Shown in pieces: positions 28,438-38,201 of a stretch of DNA of 64,000 bases (the first letter of the stretch is position 1; the number at the start of each line of letters is the position of its first letter). The DNA is from Methanothermococcus okinawensis IH1 (GTDB lineage: Archaea > AGJL01 > Methanococci > Methanococcales > Methanococcaceae). Location of the stretch: NCBI RefSeq assembly GCF_000179575.2, contig NC_015636.1, forward strand, positions 1,155,495 to 1,219,494, read 5' to 3'. The notes beneath the pieces were generated by a model. That model was not told the DNA's origin and searched no databases. It worked only from the letters and a program-made list of their open reading frames with translations. Both the position numbers and the translations under genes were made by a program.

Positions 28438-31400
28438 TTAAAGTCTTACATAATTTTTCTTTAATTTTTCTTTCCAAATCATATCGATATCAATGCTACC
28501 TCCTTGAAATTCCCCAATATCAATATCTCCATAGGTATCTTCGATATCCCCTTCAATCTCCATATATATTCTTTTTAAATCCTCTATATTATTTTCATCA
28601 GTTTTCCAAAATCCCCTTTGATATGCCTCTAACAATCTTCTTCCAATTTCTTCAAGGGCGTAGGGGTTATTTTTTCTAAAAAATTCTCTGTTTTCTTCGT
28701 TTTTCACATATGTATTATATATTTCATCAAAAATCCAGTTATCAACTTCTTTTGTTGTAGCACTCCAACCAAATACCCTTCCAACCCTTTTTGATATATC
28801 TCCTGCCCCCTTATAGCCGTGTCTTTTCATGCCTTCAATCCACTTTGGATTTAATAGTTTTGAAAGTGAGACCCTTTCAATCTCTTCATTTAAAGTCCTC
28901 ATTTCCACATTATTTGGATTTCTTGTATCCCCATAGTATGCTTTAACATCCTTTTTTGAAATAACCCTTGCAGCATTTGTCAATCCGCCATGAGTCCCAA
29001 AATAACAACAGCACCCAAATAAATCGTATTCATCACTTACAGTTTTATTAAATGTTAAATCCACACTTTTTAATATATTTTCAAATGATTTTTTTGCCTT
29101 ATCTCCATAAACACCTTTTCCATAGGCATAGGAATTCCAAAACATAAATGCATCTTTTAAATCCTCTTCATTTTCCCATGCACTTGAATATATGGCATAT
29201 TTAACACCATTTCCATAAGTTCCTGGTTTTGAACAGAATATTCTGTATGTTGCCTCCCTAAATGATAACCCATTATTTAATCCTTCCATTACATGCTTTT
29301 TAACAAAATTCATCTCATCAGGTTCATCAAGCTTTGCAACCTTTGAAACTGCCTCATCAACAATTTCCATGCAATTTGGGAAATTATCCCTTAAAATCCC
29401 GCTTACCCTCAATGTTATATCAATTCTTGGTCTTTTTAATTCTTCCAATGGGATTATTTCTACACCAACAACCTTTCCATGTTTCCATTTTGGTTTTGTC
29501 CCTAATAAATGTAGTATTTGTGCCATTCCCTCTCCATCAGCCCACATAATATCTGAACACATCCAATACATAGCCACATTTTCTGGATATCGTTTTTCTT
29601 CCTCTAAATATTTATTAATAAGTTTCTCAGCAAGTAATACCCCAACTCTATAACTTGCCTTGGTTGGAACTTTGTATGGGTCTAATGAATAAAAATTCCG
29701 TCCAGTTGGTAAAATATCGTCTCTTCCTCTTGTGATTAATCCAGATAGTCCAGGTTCAATGTATTTTGCATCAAATCCATTTAACAAACTTTCTATTTCT
29801 TTTGAATCATTTAATCTTTTATTTAAATCAATTATCCTTTCTTTTAAATGTCCATCATTTATATCTTCACCATTCAATACTTTTTTTATACTCTCTCGAA
29901 GTGAATAATCCTTTAAATTTTTATCTTTATAATCAAATTCCAATATTGCATTTATAAATTCAATTCTTTTATCTCCCTGCGGGAGCTCACCAAATATATG
30001 CATACCATCGTTACATTTAGATGTTTTTATCATTTCCAATGTATTCCGTATTTCTGGAAATATTTTATTAAAATTATCATGGATGGATTTATCTCTATCC
30101 TTTTCAATATTTTCAATTATTTTCTTAATTTTTAATAAATTGGTTTTTTTAACCTCTTCAACAATTAAATGCTCTAATTGATGTCTTCTTGATATATCCA
30201 TCTCTTTTAAATATTCTTCTACATAGTTATTTAGCGTTTCAAGTTCATCATAAAATGCATCAACCATGACTGTTTGCATGTGGTCAATTAATGTAGCATA
30301 ACTTCTTCTCTTTGCAATAGTCCCCTCAGGCGGATTATCGGAATTATAGATATATAGATGGGGGATATCACCTATACATATATCGGGATAACATTTACTC
30401 GATAATCCCACATTTTTTCCAGGTAAAAACTCCAAACTTCCATGCGTTCCTACATGGACAATTACATCGCCAATTTTGTTAAAGTAATGATATGATGCTA
30501 AAAATTGATGAGTTGGAGGACATTCAGGGTCATGAAGTATCTTACAGACCTTTCCATCACACCTTGCACCAGCACAGCCTCTTTTTGGTTGAACACAGAT
30601 ATAGACATTACCAAATTTCAATCCAGTTATTACAATGTAATTCTTCCCATCTTTTTTAAATATCATTCCTGGTGGAACTCCATCGTCTTTTCCATTTAAA
30701 TCTCCCCATGTATCCAATACCTTATTTTTAACACTTTCAGGAAGGGTATTAAAATAATCCATATATTCTTTTTCATCCATTAAATACAGAGCTCCGCCTT
30801 TGGATATTATTTCATTTACAGTAGTCCATCTAAATGCCGATATCGCCTTTTTATTTAGAATCATCTTTGCAAGGTTATTTCCATCTTCTGGAATATTTTC
30901 AATATAATATCCTTCTTTTTTCATTCTTTTCATGATATTTACTACACTTTGAAATGTATCCAAATGTGCGGCACTTCCAACCGTAGCCTCAACAGAAGCA
31001 CATGCATTATTATGTAAAATAAATATTACTTTTCTATCATTTTTAGCTTTATTTTTCAAATCAATCCATCTTTTTATTCTGCTAATCACTTTATCAATTC
31101 TATCTTCAATAGACTTTTTTTTCTCTAAACTCTCATTTTTTTCCGTAGTTCCAATGATTATTGGTTCAATAACTCCTTCAAATTCAGGTAATGCAACATT
31201 CCATCCAATTTCAGATGATAATCCTTGAATATCCTCTTTCCATTCATTGTAAGATTTATAATAACTCGTTATAGGATGAAATATTGGAACATTTAATTTT
31301 TTTAATATTTCGGAGCTCGTAATTTTCTTCAATGAATGGTTATGGTTATCTTTAACGGTGCCCAATGGAAATGATAATAAATTAATTAATGCATCGATTA

Positions 31401-32241
31401 TAGGTGTGCCATTCTTAAAGAAATATGTTAAAACACTCTCTCCACTTCCTAAGGCACCTAAATCTTCATCCTTTGCACCATAGGTAAATACTGGAATAAC
31501 ATTAAAATATACACCTAATTTATTTATTAGTTTATCTATAACCTCCATATCTTCATTTACAAGGTAATGTCTAGAAAATAAAACACCAATGGTATTTTTC
31601 TTATCAAACTCACTATTTTTTAAGAAATCCTCTAATTTTTCATAAAGTATTCCTTTATTGGATAATTTATTTTTTGAATATATGCCCTGAAATGGAAGTT
31701 TTATTGGTTCATTGTAATTTATTTCCACAAAATTACTGTTATTATTACTATTACTATTATTATTACTATTATTACTATTTTCATTAATATTATTACTACT
31801 ACCAAAATCGCTATTTGCCAATAGATATAATATTAAATTTTTGAAGTTATCAATGCCACCATAGGTCGTGTATAAATAAGCCTTTGAGGATAATTTGGAG
31901 TTCCAATATGTAGGGTCTTGCCCAGTAATTACTAAATTTTTAAAATCTGAGTTTATATTATTATTATCCTTTATACTATCATAAAATTCATCGGACGAAG
32001 TCCTATACATGAAAACAATATCGGATTTTTTTGCATCTTTTAAAAATTCCTCTAATTTATCGGATATATCTCGTGTGGAGTAAATATTTAAATTAAGGTC
32101 AATATTATGGTTATATTTAAGTTCCTTTTTTAAGGATTTGTATGCTTCATTCATTATTGAACAGTATGATGCCCACATTACCACAGTTATTGTTATATCC
32201 TGTGTTATATATTTGGTAATACTTTTTTTGTCTATTATCAT
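28438..32241 (-). CDS. cobN: cobaltochelatase large subunit CobN/ChlH-like
   Basis: Large subunit of an ATP-dependent metal chelatase, 1267 aa, the size of CobN/ChlH. Recognised blocks: GVLFSRHYL, CASVEATVGSAAHLDTFQSV, GMIFKKDGKNYIVI, VHVGTHGSLEFLPGKNVGLS, GITTRG-like GLSGLITRGRDDILPTGRNFYS, MWADGEGMAQ, and the C-terminal RMFNPKWIEGMKRHGYKGA-like segment NPKWIEGMKRHGYKGAGDI. In methanogens it inserts cobalt (or possibly Ni in related systems) into a corrin precursor. It is divergent from chlI/chlD, its AAA+ partners, across a 231-bp promoter gap. An Asn/Ser-rich insert (about residues 152-172) interrupts the N-terminal region. GGTGTTAAT precedes the ATG. Confidence 0.9.
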   Translation of the reverse strand: MIIDKKSITKYITQDITITVVMWASYCSIMNEAYKSLKKELKYNHNIDLNLNIYSTRDISDKLEEFLKDAKKSDIVFMYRTSSDEFYDSIKDNNNINSDFKNLVITGQDPTYWNSKLSSKAYLYTTYGGIDNFKNLILYLLANSDFGSSNNINENSNNSNNNSNSNNNSNFVEINYNEPIKLPFQGIYSKNKLSNKGILYEKLEDFLKNSEFDKKNTIGVLFSRHYLVNEDMEVIDKLINKLGVYFNVIPVFTYGAKDEDLGALGSGESVLTYFFKNGTPIIDALINLLSFPLGTVKDNHNHSLKKITSSEILKKLNVPIFHPITSYYKSYNEWKEDIQGLSSEIGWNVALPEFEGVIEPIIIGTTEKNESLEKKKSIEDRIDKVISRIKRWIDLKNKAKNDRKVIFILHNNACASVEATVGSAAHLDTFQSVVNIMKRMKKEGYYIENIPEDGNNLAKMILNKKAISAFRWTTVNEIISKGGALYLMDEKEYMDYFNTLPESVKNKVLDTWGDLNGKDDGVPPGMIFKKDGKNYIVITGLKFGNVYICVQPKRGCAGARCDGKVCKILHDPECPPTHQFLASYHYFNKIGDVIVHVGTHGSLEFLPGKNVGLSSKCYPDICIGDIPHLYIYNSDNPPEGTIAKRRSYATLIDHMQTVMVDAFYDELETLNNYVEEYLKEMDISRRHQLEHLIVEEVKKTNLLKIKKIIENIEKDRDKSIHDNFNKIFPEIRNTLEMIKTSKCNDGMHIFGELPQGDKRIEFINAILEFDYKDKNLKDYSLRESIKKVLNGEDINDGHLKERIIDLNKRLNDSKEIESLLNGFDAKYIEPGLSGLITRGRDDILPTGRNFYSLDPYKVPTKASYRVGVLLAEKLINKYLEEEKRYPENVAMYWMCSDIMWADGEGMAQILHLLGTKPKWKHGKVVGVEIIPLEELKRPRIDITLRVSGILRDNFPNCMEIVDEAVSKVAKLDEPDEMNFVKKHVMEGLNNGLSFREATYRIFCSKPGTYGNGVKYAIYSSAWENEEDLKDAFMFWNSYAYGKGVYGDKAKKSFENILKSVDLTFNKTVSDEYDLFGCCCYFGTHGGLTNAARVISKKDVKAYYGDTRNPNNVEMRTLNEEIERVSLSKLLNPKWIEGMKRHGYKGAGDISKRVGRVFGWSATTKEVDNWIFDEIYNTYVKNEENREFFRKNNPYALEEIGRRLLEAYQRGFWKTDENNIEDLKRIYMEIEGDIEDTYGDIDIGEFQGGSIDIDMIWKEKLKKNYVRL

Positions 32242-32472
32242 ATTAACACCATAATATATTAATATAATTATTATAGCAATATTAAAAAATTATAGTTAAT
32301 CTTATATATAAGTTACTATTATTGTAATGATTAATAATGATGAATTGAAAATTATAAAAATAACCTAATAATATATATAATTAAAAATATTTATAATAAA
32401 ATTAAATTTATTTTAATAGATTTAATAATTTTAATAATTAATAATAAATTTAACATTAAAAGAGGTAATCTT
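32242..32472. promoter_or_regulatory. shared divergent promoter region of cobN and chlI/chlD
   Basis: This 231-bp gap separates the divergent starts. A palindromic TATA-like element CTTATATATAAG is at 32301-32312, where it could serve cobN on the minus strand; a second run (AATATATATAATTA, about 32370) lies before chlI. GAGGTAATCTT is the chlI RBS. No gene is present. Confidence 0.45.
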
Positions 32473-33597
32473 ATGGTCGTATTTCCATTTACAGCAATAG
32501 TAGGACAGGAAAAAATGAAAAAAGCACTAATATTAAATGCAATTAATCCAAAAATAGGCGGTGTATTGATTAGAGGTGAAAAGGGAACAGCGAAATCCAC
32601 AACAGTAAGGGCGTTGGCGGAGCTCCTGCCTGAAATTGAGGTTGTGGAAAATTGTCCCTTTAACTGCAATCCAAATGGTGATATGTGCGATATATGTAAA
32701 GAAAACAAAACAAAAGGAACATTAAAAACCATTAAAAGAAAGATGAAGGTTGTGGATTTACCAATAGGAAGCACAGAGGATAGAGTAATAGGAACACTCG
32801 ATATAGAAAGAGCCATAAAAGAAGGCGTAAAAGCACTTGAACCCGGTATATTGGCAGAAGCAAACCGAAATATACTGTATATCGATGAGGTAAATTTATT
32901 GGATGACCATATTGTAGATATTCTTTTAGATGCAGCAGCCATGGGATGGAATACTATTGAAAGGGAAGGTATAAAAGTTAAACATCCATCTAATTTTATA
33001 TTGGTTGGAACGATGAATCCAGAAGAAGGTGAGCTCCGACCACAGATATTGGATAGATTTGGTTTAATGGTTGATGTGGAAGGATTGAATGATGTTAAAC
33101 AGAGAGTGGAAGTTATAAAGAGAGTTGAGAAGTTTAATACAAATCCAGACGAAATATTTAAAGAGTATGAAGAAGAACAGATTAAACTAAGGGAAAAAAT
33201 AGAAAATGCGAGAAAAATATTGGATAGTGTAAAAATTAGCGATGATTTATTGGAATTAATCTCAAAGATTTGTATAGAATTAAACATCCCCACAAATAGA
33301 GCAGATATAACTGTGGCAAGAACTGCAAAAACCATAGCTTCCTTTAATGGAAGGGATTATGTCAATACCGATGATATCAAGGAAGCATGCGAATTGGCAC
33401 TGCCCCATAGGATGAGAAGAAAACCATTTGAACCACCACAATTAAACAATGAAAAAATAGAGGAAATGATAAACGATTTTGAAAAAAATAATGAAAATAA
33501 TAAAAACGATGAAAATGACAAAAAAAATAATAATAATCAAAATGAGAATGAGGAAGAGAATAAAAATGGACAAGAGGATAATCTAAAAAAAAACTAA
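32473..33597 (+). CDS. chlI: AAA+ chelatase subunit ChlI (zero-frame product of the chlID gene)
   Basis: MoxR/ChlI-type AAA+ ATPase, motor of the metal chelatase. [16 protein letters not shown], Walker [12 protein letters not shown] (about 35-45), the ChlI Cys insert CPFNCNP...[20 protein letters not shown], Walker [13 protein letters not shown], sensor [13 protein letters not shown], and [10 protein letters not shown]. After about residue 325 it becomes an Asn/Glu-rich linker and stops at TAA (33595-33597). The stop follows a slippery A-AAA-AAC; the -1 frame continues the same linker into the VWA domain. The short form would be the small subunit (374 aa), the shifted form a ChlI-ChlD fusion of about 723 aa. 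Confidence 0.9.
   Translation: MVVFPFTAIVGQEKMKKALILNAINPKIGGVLIRGEKGTAKSTTVRALAELLPEIEVVENCPFNCNPNGDMCDICKENKTKGTLKTIKRKMKVVDLPIGSTEDRVIGTLDIERAIKEGVKALEPGILAEANRNILYIDEVNLLDDHIVDILLDAAAMGWNTIEREGIKVKHPSNFILVGTMNPEEGELRPQILDRFGLMVDVEGLNDVKQRVEVIKRVEKFNTNPDEIFKEYEEEQIKLREKIENARKILDSVKISDDLLELISKICIELNIPTNRADITVARTAKTIASFNGRDYVNTDDIKEACELALPHRMRRKPFEPPQLNNEKIEEMINDFEKNNENNKNDENDKKNNNNQNENEEENKNGQEDNLKKN
33588..33597 (+). other. probable -1 frameshift site A-AAA-AAC with immediate stop
   Basis: In the chlI frame the codons AAA (33589) and AAC (33592) form the heptamer A-AAA-AAC at 33588-33594, within a run of nine A (33585-33593), and the next codon is TAA. Slipping back one base gives AAA-AAA-CTA-AAT-GAA and joins the open frame that runs through the VWA domain to 34643. 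Frame arithmetic checks: 33594 and 33642 are in one frame. Programmed frameshifting to give two chelatase subunits from one chlD-type gene is known in bacteria and archaea. Confidence 0.7.
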
Positions 33598-33641
33598 ATG
33601 AAAACGATAAAGAACGAAAAGAACAGGACGAAAAAACAGAT

Positions 33642-34643
33642 GTGCATGACGATAATAAAGATAAAGAAGATAAAAAGGACAATCCCAATGAAAACGATAA
33701 TAACCAAAATACCAATAATAATAGCAATAACGATAATAATAGTAACAATAATAACGATAAAGATAATGATAGTAATAATAAAAATAATAAAGACAGCAAC
33801 GCTCAGGAACAGATGTTTAATGCCAAAGGAGGTATAAACCCAAATATAATAAAAATACAACTAAAAGATAATATAAGTAGGTATTCAAGCGGAAGGCATG
33901 TTAAAAGTATAAGTAAAAAAGGTAGATACATAAAATACAGGATTCCAAATGGAAAAACGACCGATATAGCATTTGATGCCACACTAAGGGCAAGTGCATT
34001 GTATCAAAAGGATAGAAAAGAAAAATCCGATAATAAAAATGTGGCATTGTATCTTAAAAAGGAAGATTTAAGGGAAAAAATAAGGGAAAGAAAAATTTCA
34101 ACAAATATACTTTTTAGTGTGGATGCAAGCGGTTCTATGGGGGCTATGAAAAGAATGGAAGCTGCAAAAGGGGCTGTGGTATCCTTATTAATGGATGCAT
34201 ATCAAAAGAGAAATAAGGTATCTATGATTACATTTAGAAAAGATAGTGCGGAGCTCCTATTACCATTCACATCATCTGTCGAGCTCGCAGAGAAATGTTT
34301 AAGTGAAACCCCAACAGGCGGTAAAACTCCTCTTTCAAAGGCATTTTTAAAATCTTATGAAGTGATTAAAAACAACATGAGAAAAAATCCAAATATCATT
34401 CCAATAGTTGTATTTATAAGTGATTTTAAGCCAAATGTAGCCATGGAAAAAGATTATATAAAAGAAGTATATGATATCTGTGAAAAATTTGCAGAAGATG
34501 AAATAAATGTAATACTAATAGATACTGAACCAAAATCATTTATAAAAATAGGTATTGGAGAAAATATTGCTAAAAAATATGGATTTAAATATTATAAAAT
34601 TGATGATTTATCCTCCGAAAATATATTAAATGCCCTTAATTAA
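33642..34643 (+). CDS. chlD: chelatase ChlD part (VWA domain), probably translated by frameshift from chlI
   Basis: The frame is open from before 33594; a GTG at 33642 is the first conventional start but has no RBS, so translation most likely arrives by -1 shift from chlI. The first 60 residues are an Asn/Asp-rich linker. Then DNISRYSSGRHVKSISKKGRYIKY, typical of ChlD/BchD, and a von Willebrand A domain with the MIDAS motif LFSVDASGSMGAMKRME, the Thr in TPTGGKTPLSKA and the Asp in FISDFKPN. The subunit couples the ATPase ring to CobN. The convergent bioD begins 9 bp after its stop. Confidence 0.85.
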   Translation: MHDDNKDKEDKKDNPNENDNNQNTNNNSNNDNNSNNNNDKDNDSNNKNNKDSNAQEQMFNAKGGINPNIIKIQLKDNISRYSSGRHVKSISKKGRYIKYRIPNGKTTDIAFDATLRASALYQKDRKEKSDNKNVALYLKKEDLREKIRERKISTNILFSVDASGSMGAMKRMEAAKGAVVSLLMDAYQKRNKVSMITFRKDSAELLLPFTSSVELAEKCLSETPTGGKTPLSKAFLKSYEVIKNNMRKNPNIIPIVVFISDFKPNVAMEKDYIKEVYDICEKFAEDEINVILIDTEPKSFIKIGIGENIAKKYGFKYYKIDDLSSENILNALN

Positions 34644-34651
34644 ATAATTAA

Positions 34652-35492
<841 letters not shown>

Positions 35493-35606
35493 TTAAAGTA
35501 GTGTTTCTACCATTTCAAACAATGTTTTAAATTTATAATCGTTACTATATGTCTCATTTTCTTCTTCGATTATTTTAAAGAATTCATCAGATATCAAATA
35601 TTTACA
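35493..35606 (-). pseudogene. orphan 3' end of a gene adjoining the IS element
   Basis: On the minus strand an open frame reads CKYLISDEFFKIIEEENET then YSNDYKFKTLFEMVETLL and stops at 35495. Composition and codon use look coding, but no start is available: upstream (higher coordinates) the frame runs into the IS terminal repeat. It may be the tail of a gene cut by the IS element; nothing matching its 5' part is visible on the far side. It could also be a chance frame. Confidence 0.4.
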
Positions 35607-35620
35607 AACTGACAGTGTGA

Positions 35621-36764
35621 TTACGGTATTCCTCTCTTTATTAGTTCTTTACTACACGATTTAACCACTTCATAAAATGATAAACCATATTTATGGCTTA
35701 AATATTCTATGCAATTTGAAACTATTGCTAAAAATCTAATAAACCCTATATTACTATTTTTAGATGTTAAATAGTTCCCTTCAATTTTTAAAACTGATTT
35801 ATCCCTTTGATGCTTTTCTTCTATCATAGGTCTCTTGATATATTCCCCTATTATATTTTCTGCCTTCTTTTTATGGTCTATACATACCAAATACTTGGGT
35901 TCCTCCTGGTTTCGAAGCGAATCTGAAAGATTCGCTGACTTACAAAAACCCCTTGGGTTTTTGTTAAGTTTCATTAGCACTGCAACGATTTTAACCCTAC
36001 CTACATTAGGGATATTAACCACTTTATGATATAGTTTAACTTCTGTTTCGTTAATTGTCCTTAATTTAAACTTATTTTCTTCCAAATCCTTCTTAAATAG
36101 TTTTTCTATTTGGACTTTCTTACCAAAATACTCAACTATGATGTTTTTCTTAATTTTCCCAATGTAACATAGACCCAATTTCTTAGACTCCTTCATAACA
36201 TCCTTTGTAGTTATAAAAGCGTCTCCTATTACCGTCCTGATATCGGTGTTGGATAAGAACCCAAGAATATCTATAAATATATTTGTAGATTTTTGTTTAA
36301 AGGTTTTGTTGTAGTATAAATTGAGTATATCCCTTTTTATTATGATAAATACAGCAATTTATTTGTTCTTGATAGAGTTTTTTATGTTCTTCGATGTAAT
36401 TATATCTAATACCACATCCATAAACCTTTTCACTCCATCTCCTTATGAATGTTGAATCAATTATTGCAGTGAATTTAAACCTTTTATCATTCAAGATATC
36501 GGGAAGGCTTGCTAATTGGTTATATACGCAAATCTCATTTTTTGATAGTTTTTGAATGTTTTTGATGATGGTAGTTCTGTGGATTTTTGAAATACTCTCT
36601 GAAAATGCTTTAATGGTCTTTATTGGGGTTAGCACTCTAACCTGTGCAAACCTGGATAACTCATCTGAACAGTTAAATCCTAAACTATTTATAGAATTAG
36701 TGAGTACATTATTAAGTGTTTCTAACCTGTTATCACTAAACTTTTTTATTTGAGTATATTGCTT
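35621..36764 (-). pseudogene. DDE transposase, frameshifted and interrupted
   Basis: N-terminal part (36297-36764) reads KKFSDNRLETLNNVL, ELSRFAQVRVLTPIKT, an HTH-like RTTIIKNIQKLS and the first catalytic Asp in FTAIIDSTFIRRW; it ends prematurely at 36297. A one-base shift leads to QKSTNIFIDILGFLS, VIGDAFITTKD (second Asp) and the 191-residue C-terminal part to 35621, with RPMIEEKHQRDKS probably near the acidic third residue. An IS4-like DDE enzyme is likely. A palindromic element of about 57 bp is read in frame within the C-terminal part (residues KNPRGFCKSANLSDSLRN). No ATG start remains. Confidence 0.75.
35911..35970. repeat. palindromic insertion element, copy B (in-frame in transposase)
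   Basis: Two adjoining hairpins: AGCGAATC-TGAAA-GATTCGCT (35916-35936) and ACTTA+CAAAAACCC-CTT-GGGTTTTTG+TAAGT (35938-35969). On the minus strand it is translated in frame as about 19 residues between the strand VKIVAVLMKLN and EEPKYLVCIDHKK, which would otherwise join smoothly. This is the behaviour of Rickettsia-type palindromic elements. Confidence 0.55.
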
Positions 36765-37004
36765 TTAACTATTTTTATTTTTTGATGTTAAGGTTGATAT
36801 CGTTAAATCACACTATCAGTTAATATAAATTTTTTTAATAATTTAATAATTTTCGTAATTTTTTATATAATTTTTTAACTATTAATATTAATATAATTAC
36901 ATATACTAATATACTCACATATAACGATATAATTTAATGATATAATATATAAATATATTTTTTAATAATAACCCTAATCCAAAATTTAAAAAAAAGAAAT
37001 AAAA

Positions 37005-37193
37005 TTATTTTTGTTGTTTATTTTTATGATATATAGGAGTCCATTTTAACTTTCTTGCAACTCTTTTGAGTTTGAAATTTTTTTCACATTTTGATGAGCA
37101 GAAAAATATAACGGAACCGTCTTTTTTTACATATTTTTTTCCAGTTCCTGGCTCAATTTTTCCGCCACAAAAATTACATGTTTTCCATTCCAT
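37005..37193 (-). CDS. rpl24e: 50S ribosomal protein eL24
   Basis: Zinc-finger ribosomal protein of 62 aa: [18 protein letters not shown], then [15 protein letters not shown], giving the C-x2-C...C-x3-C site, and [11 protein letters not shown] at the end. The ATG at 37193 is chosen because GGTGAATAAC precedes it; a GTG three codons upstream is within that RBS. It is 10 bp downstream of S28e. The ndk and infB genes that often follow in other archaea are missing here; an IS element lies downstream instead. Confidence 0.95.
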   Translation of the reverse strand: MEWKTCNFCGGKIEPGTGKKYVKKDGSVIFFCSSKCEKNFKLKRVARKLKWTPIYHKNKQQK

Positions 37194-37203
37194 GTTATTC
37201 ACC

Positions 37204-37431
37204 TTATCTTCTTCTACCTAATGGTTTTGCTTCTCTTTCTGTTTCTCTAAGCATTATAATATCCCCAACTTTAACAGGACCTTTAACATTTCTTGTTAAA
37301 ATCCTTCCAGTATCTTTTCCACCGAGGATTTTACATCTTACTTGGAATATTTCTCCTGTTACGCCGGTTCTTCCGCTTACTTGGAGAACTTCTGCGGCTG
37401 TTGCCTCCTTATAGACCATGTCATCAGACAT
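37204..37431 (-). CDS. rps28e: 30S ribosomal protein eS28
   Basis: 75-residue OB-fold protein: [45 protein letters not shown] with the family's [12 protein letters not shown], and the C-terminal [15 protein letters not shown]. It lies between L7Ae (32 bp upstream) and L24e in the conserved archaeal order, one transcription unit. Confidence 0.97.
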   Translation of the reverse strand: MSDDMVYKEATAAEVLQVSGRTGVTGEIFQVRCKILGGKDTGRILTRNVKGPVKVGDIIMLRETEREAKPLGRRR

Positions 37432-37463
37432 TTAATCACCTATCCGTATAATTTTATATTTAT

Positions 37464-37817
37464 TTATGCTTTTAATGCGTTTAATTTTTCTACCAATTCT
37501 TTTAATGCGTTTGAATCTCCCTCAGCTATAACAGCTACGGCTGATGTTGGAACTTCTAAGCCAATGGCTTTTCCCAAATCTTCTTTTGTAGCTACATATG
37601 AGTAAGGAATACCTTTTTCTTCGCAAATTACAGGTATATGAGCAACGATTTCTTCTGGTTGGACATCTTTTGCCAAAACTACTAATTTAGCAGTTCCTCT
37701 TTCTACTGCTTTTGTTACTTCATTTGCTCCTTTTTTAACTTTTTCTGATTTTGAAATTACATTTACTGTTTTTTCTTCTATTTCTTGTGGAACTTCAAAT
37801 TTTACATATATAGCCAT
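37464..37817 (-). CDS. rpl7ae: ribosomal protein L7Ae, kink-turn-binding protein
   Basis: 117 aa; binds kink-turns in 23S rRNA, C/D and H/ACA guide RNAs and RNase P RNA. Conserved blocks: [33 protein letters not shown] with the RNA-binding GANEVTK, and [35 protein letters not shown] precedes ATG. A structured leader of about 115 bases lies upstream (37818-37935), which suggests autoregulation through a kink-turn, as reported for other archaeal L7Ae mRNAs. Confidence 0.97.
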
Positions 37818-37844
37818 AGTATGACCTCCTTCATTTTTAAAAAT

Positions 37845-37935
37845 CGTTTTTTATCCGGATTATGCCCACTCATATCATCATGGTATTAAAAAGAGTGGCT
37901 AGTGCCTATATCCTTCAAAGTTATATATATAGATT
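37845..37935 (-). promoter_or_regulatory. structured 5' leader and TATA box of rpl7ae
   Basis: On the minus strand a TATA-like CTATATATATAA (about 37921-37933) is followed by RNA-like structure: GGAT (37910-37913) pairs with ATCC (37857-37860), and GCCACTC (37893-37899) with GAGTGGGC (37864-37871, one bulge). The apical part contains ATGATGATATGAG, with UGAUGA as in C-box/kink-loop motifs. GC is higher than in flanking spacer. The position before L7Ae suggests a binding site for its own product. Confidence 0.5.
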
Positions 37936-38201
37936 ATGGTCTAGCATATTTTGAGATTTAACTATGTATTTAAATATTTAATCTAATTTTTAATATAATT
38001 AAGTTTCATATTGCTACAAATAGAAATTTATATATATTACCTCATTTACAGTTAAATTATATTCTATTAATAAATAATGTATTATGTAATTAAATATAAT
38101 TAATAACAGATGTTAAAATAGCAATATTGGCAGTATGGCTAAAATAAAAACTAAAAATAAAAAAATAAAAAGATATATCGAAATATCACCAGCTGATAAC
38201 C

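Larger units (their letters stand above)
35607..36821 (-). mobile_element. degenerate insertion sequence, about 1.2 kb
   Basis: Imperfect terminal inverted repeats: AACTGACAGTGTGATT (35607-35622) and AATCACACTATCAGTT (36806-36821), 15 of 16 positions complementary. Between them lies a frameshifted transposase on the minus strand. I do not see an obvious target duplication. No GAGCTC occurs inside it, unlike most surrounding genes, consistent with foreign or recent origin. The IS abuts the L24e gene side (170 bp) and the orphan gene end. Confidence 0.75.

Noticed and set aside
31735-31805. Triplet-repeat array in cobN considered as a CRISPR or satellite
   Set aside because: No spacer-repeat pattern; it is an imperfect Asn/Ser codon run in frame with CobN.
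32391-33335. 314-codon open frame on the minus strand opposite chlI
   Set aside because: Ser/Phe/Ile-rich shadow of chlI, whose plus-strand reading has full AAA+ motifs.
33598-33837. Open frame of 79 codons, Ile/Lys/Thr-rich, starting right after the chlI stop
   Set aside because: It is an out-of-frame reading of the Asn/Asp codon-rich linker; the frame with VWA homology is the -1 frame.
33377-33860. Long antisense frames rich in Leu/Ile/Phe opposite chlI/chlD
   Set aside because: They are complements of the Asn/Lys/Glu low-complexity coding region, with no RBS or family pattern.
37860-37900. Leader of rpl7ae as a tRNA or C/D box gene
   Set aside because: No acceptor/T-arm features; the C-box-like word has no proper D box at guide-RNA spacing.
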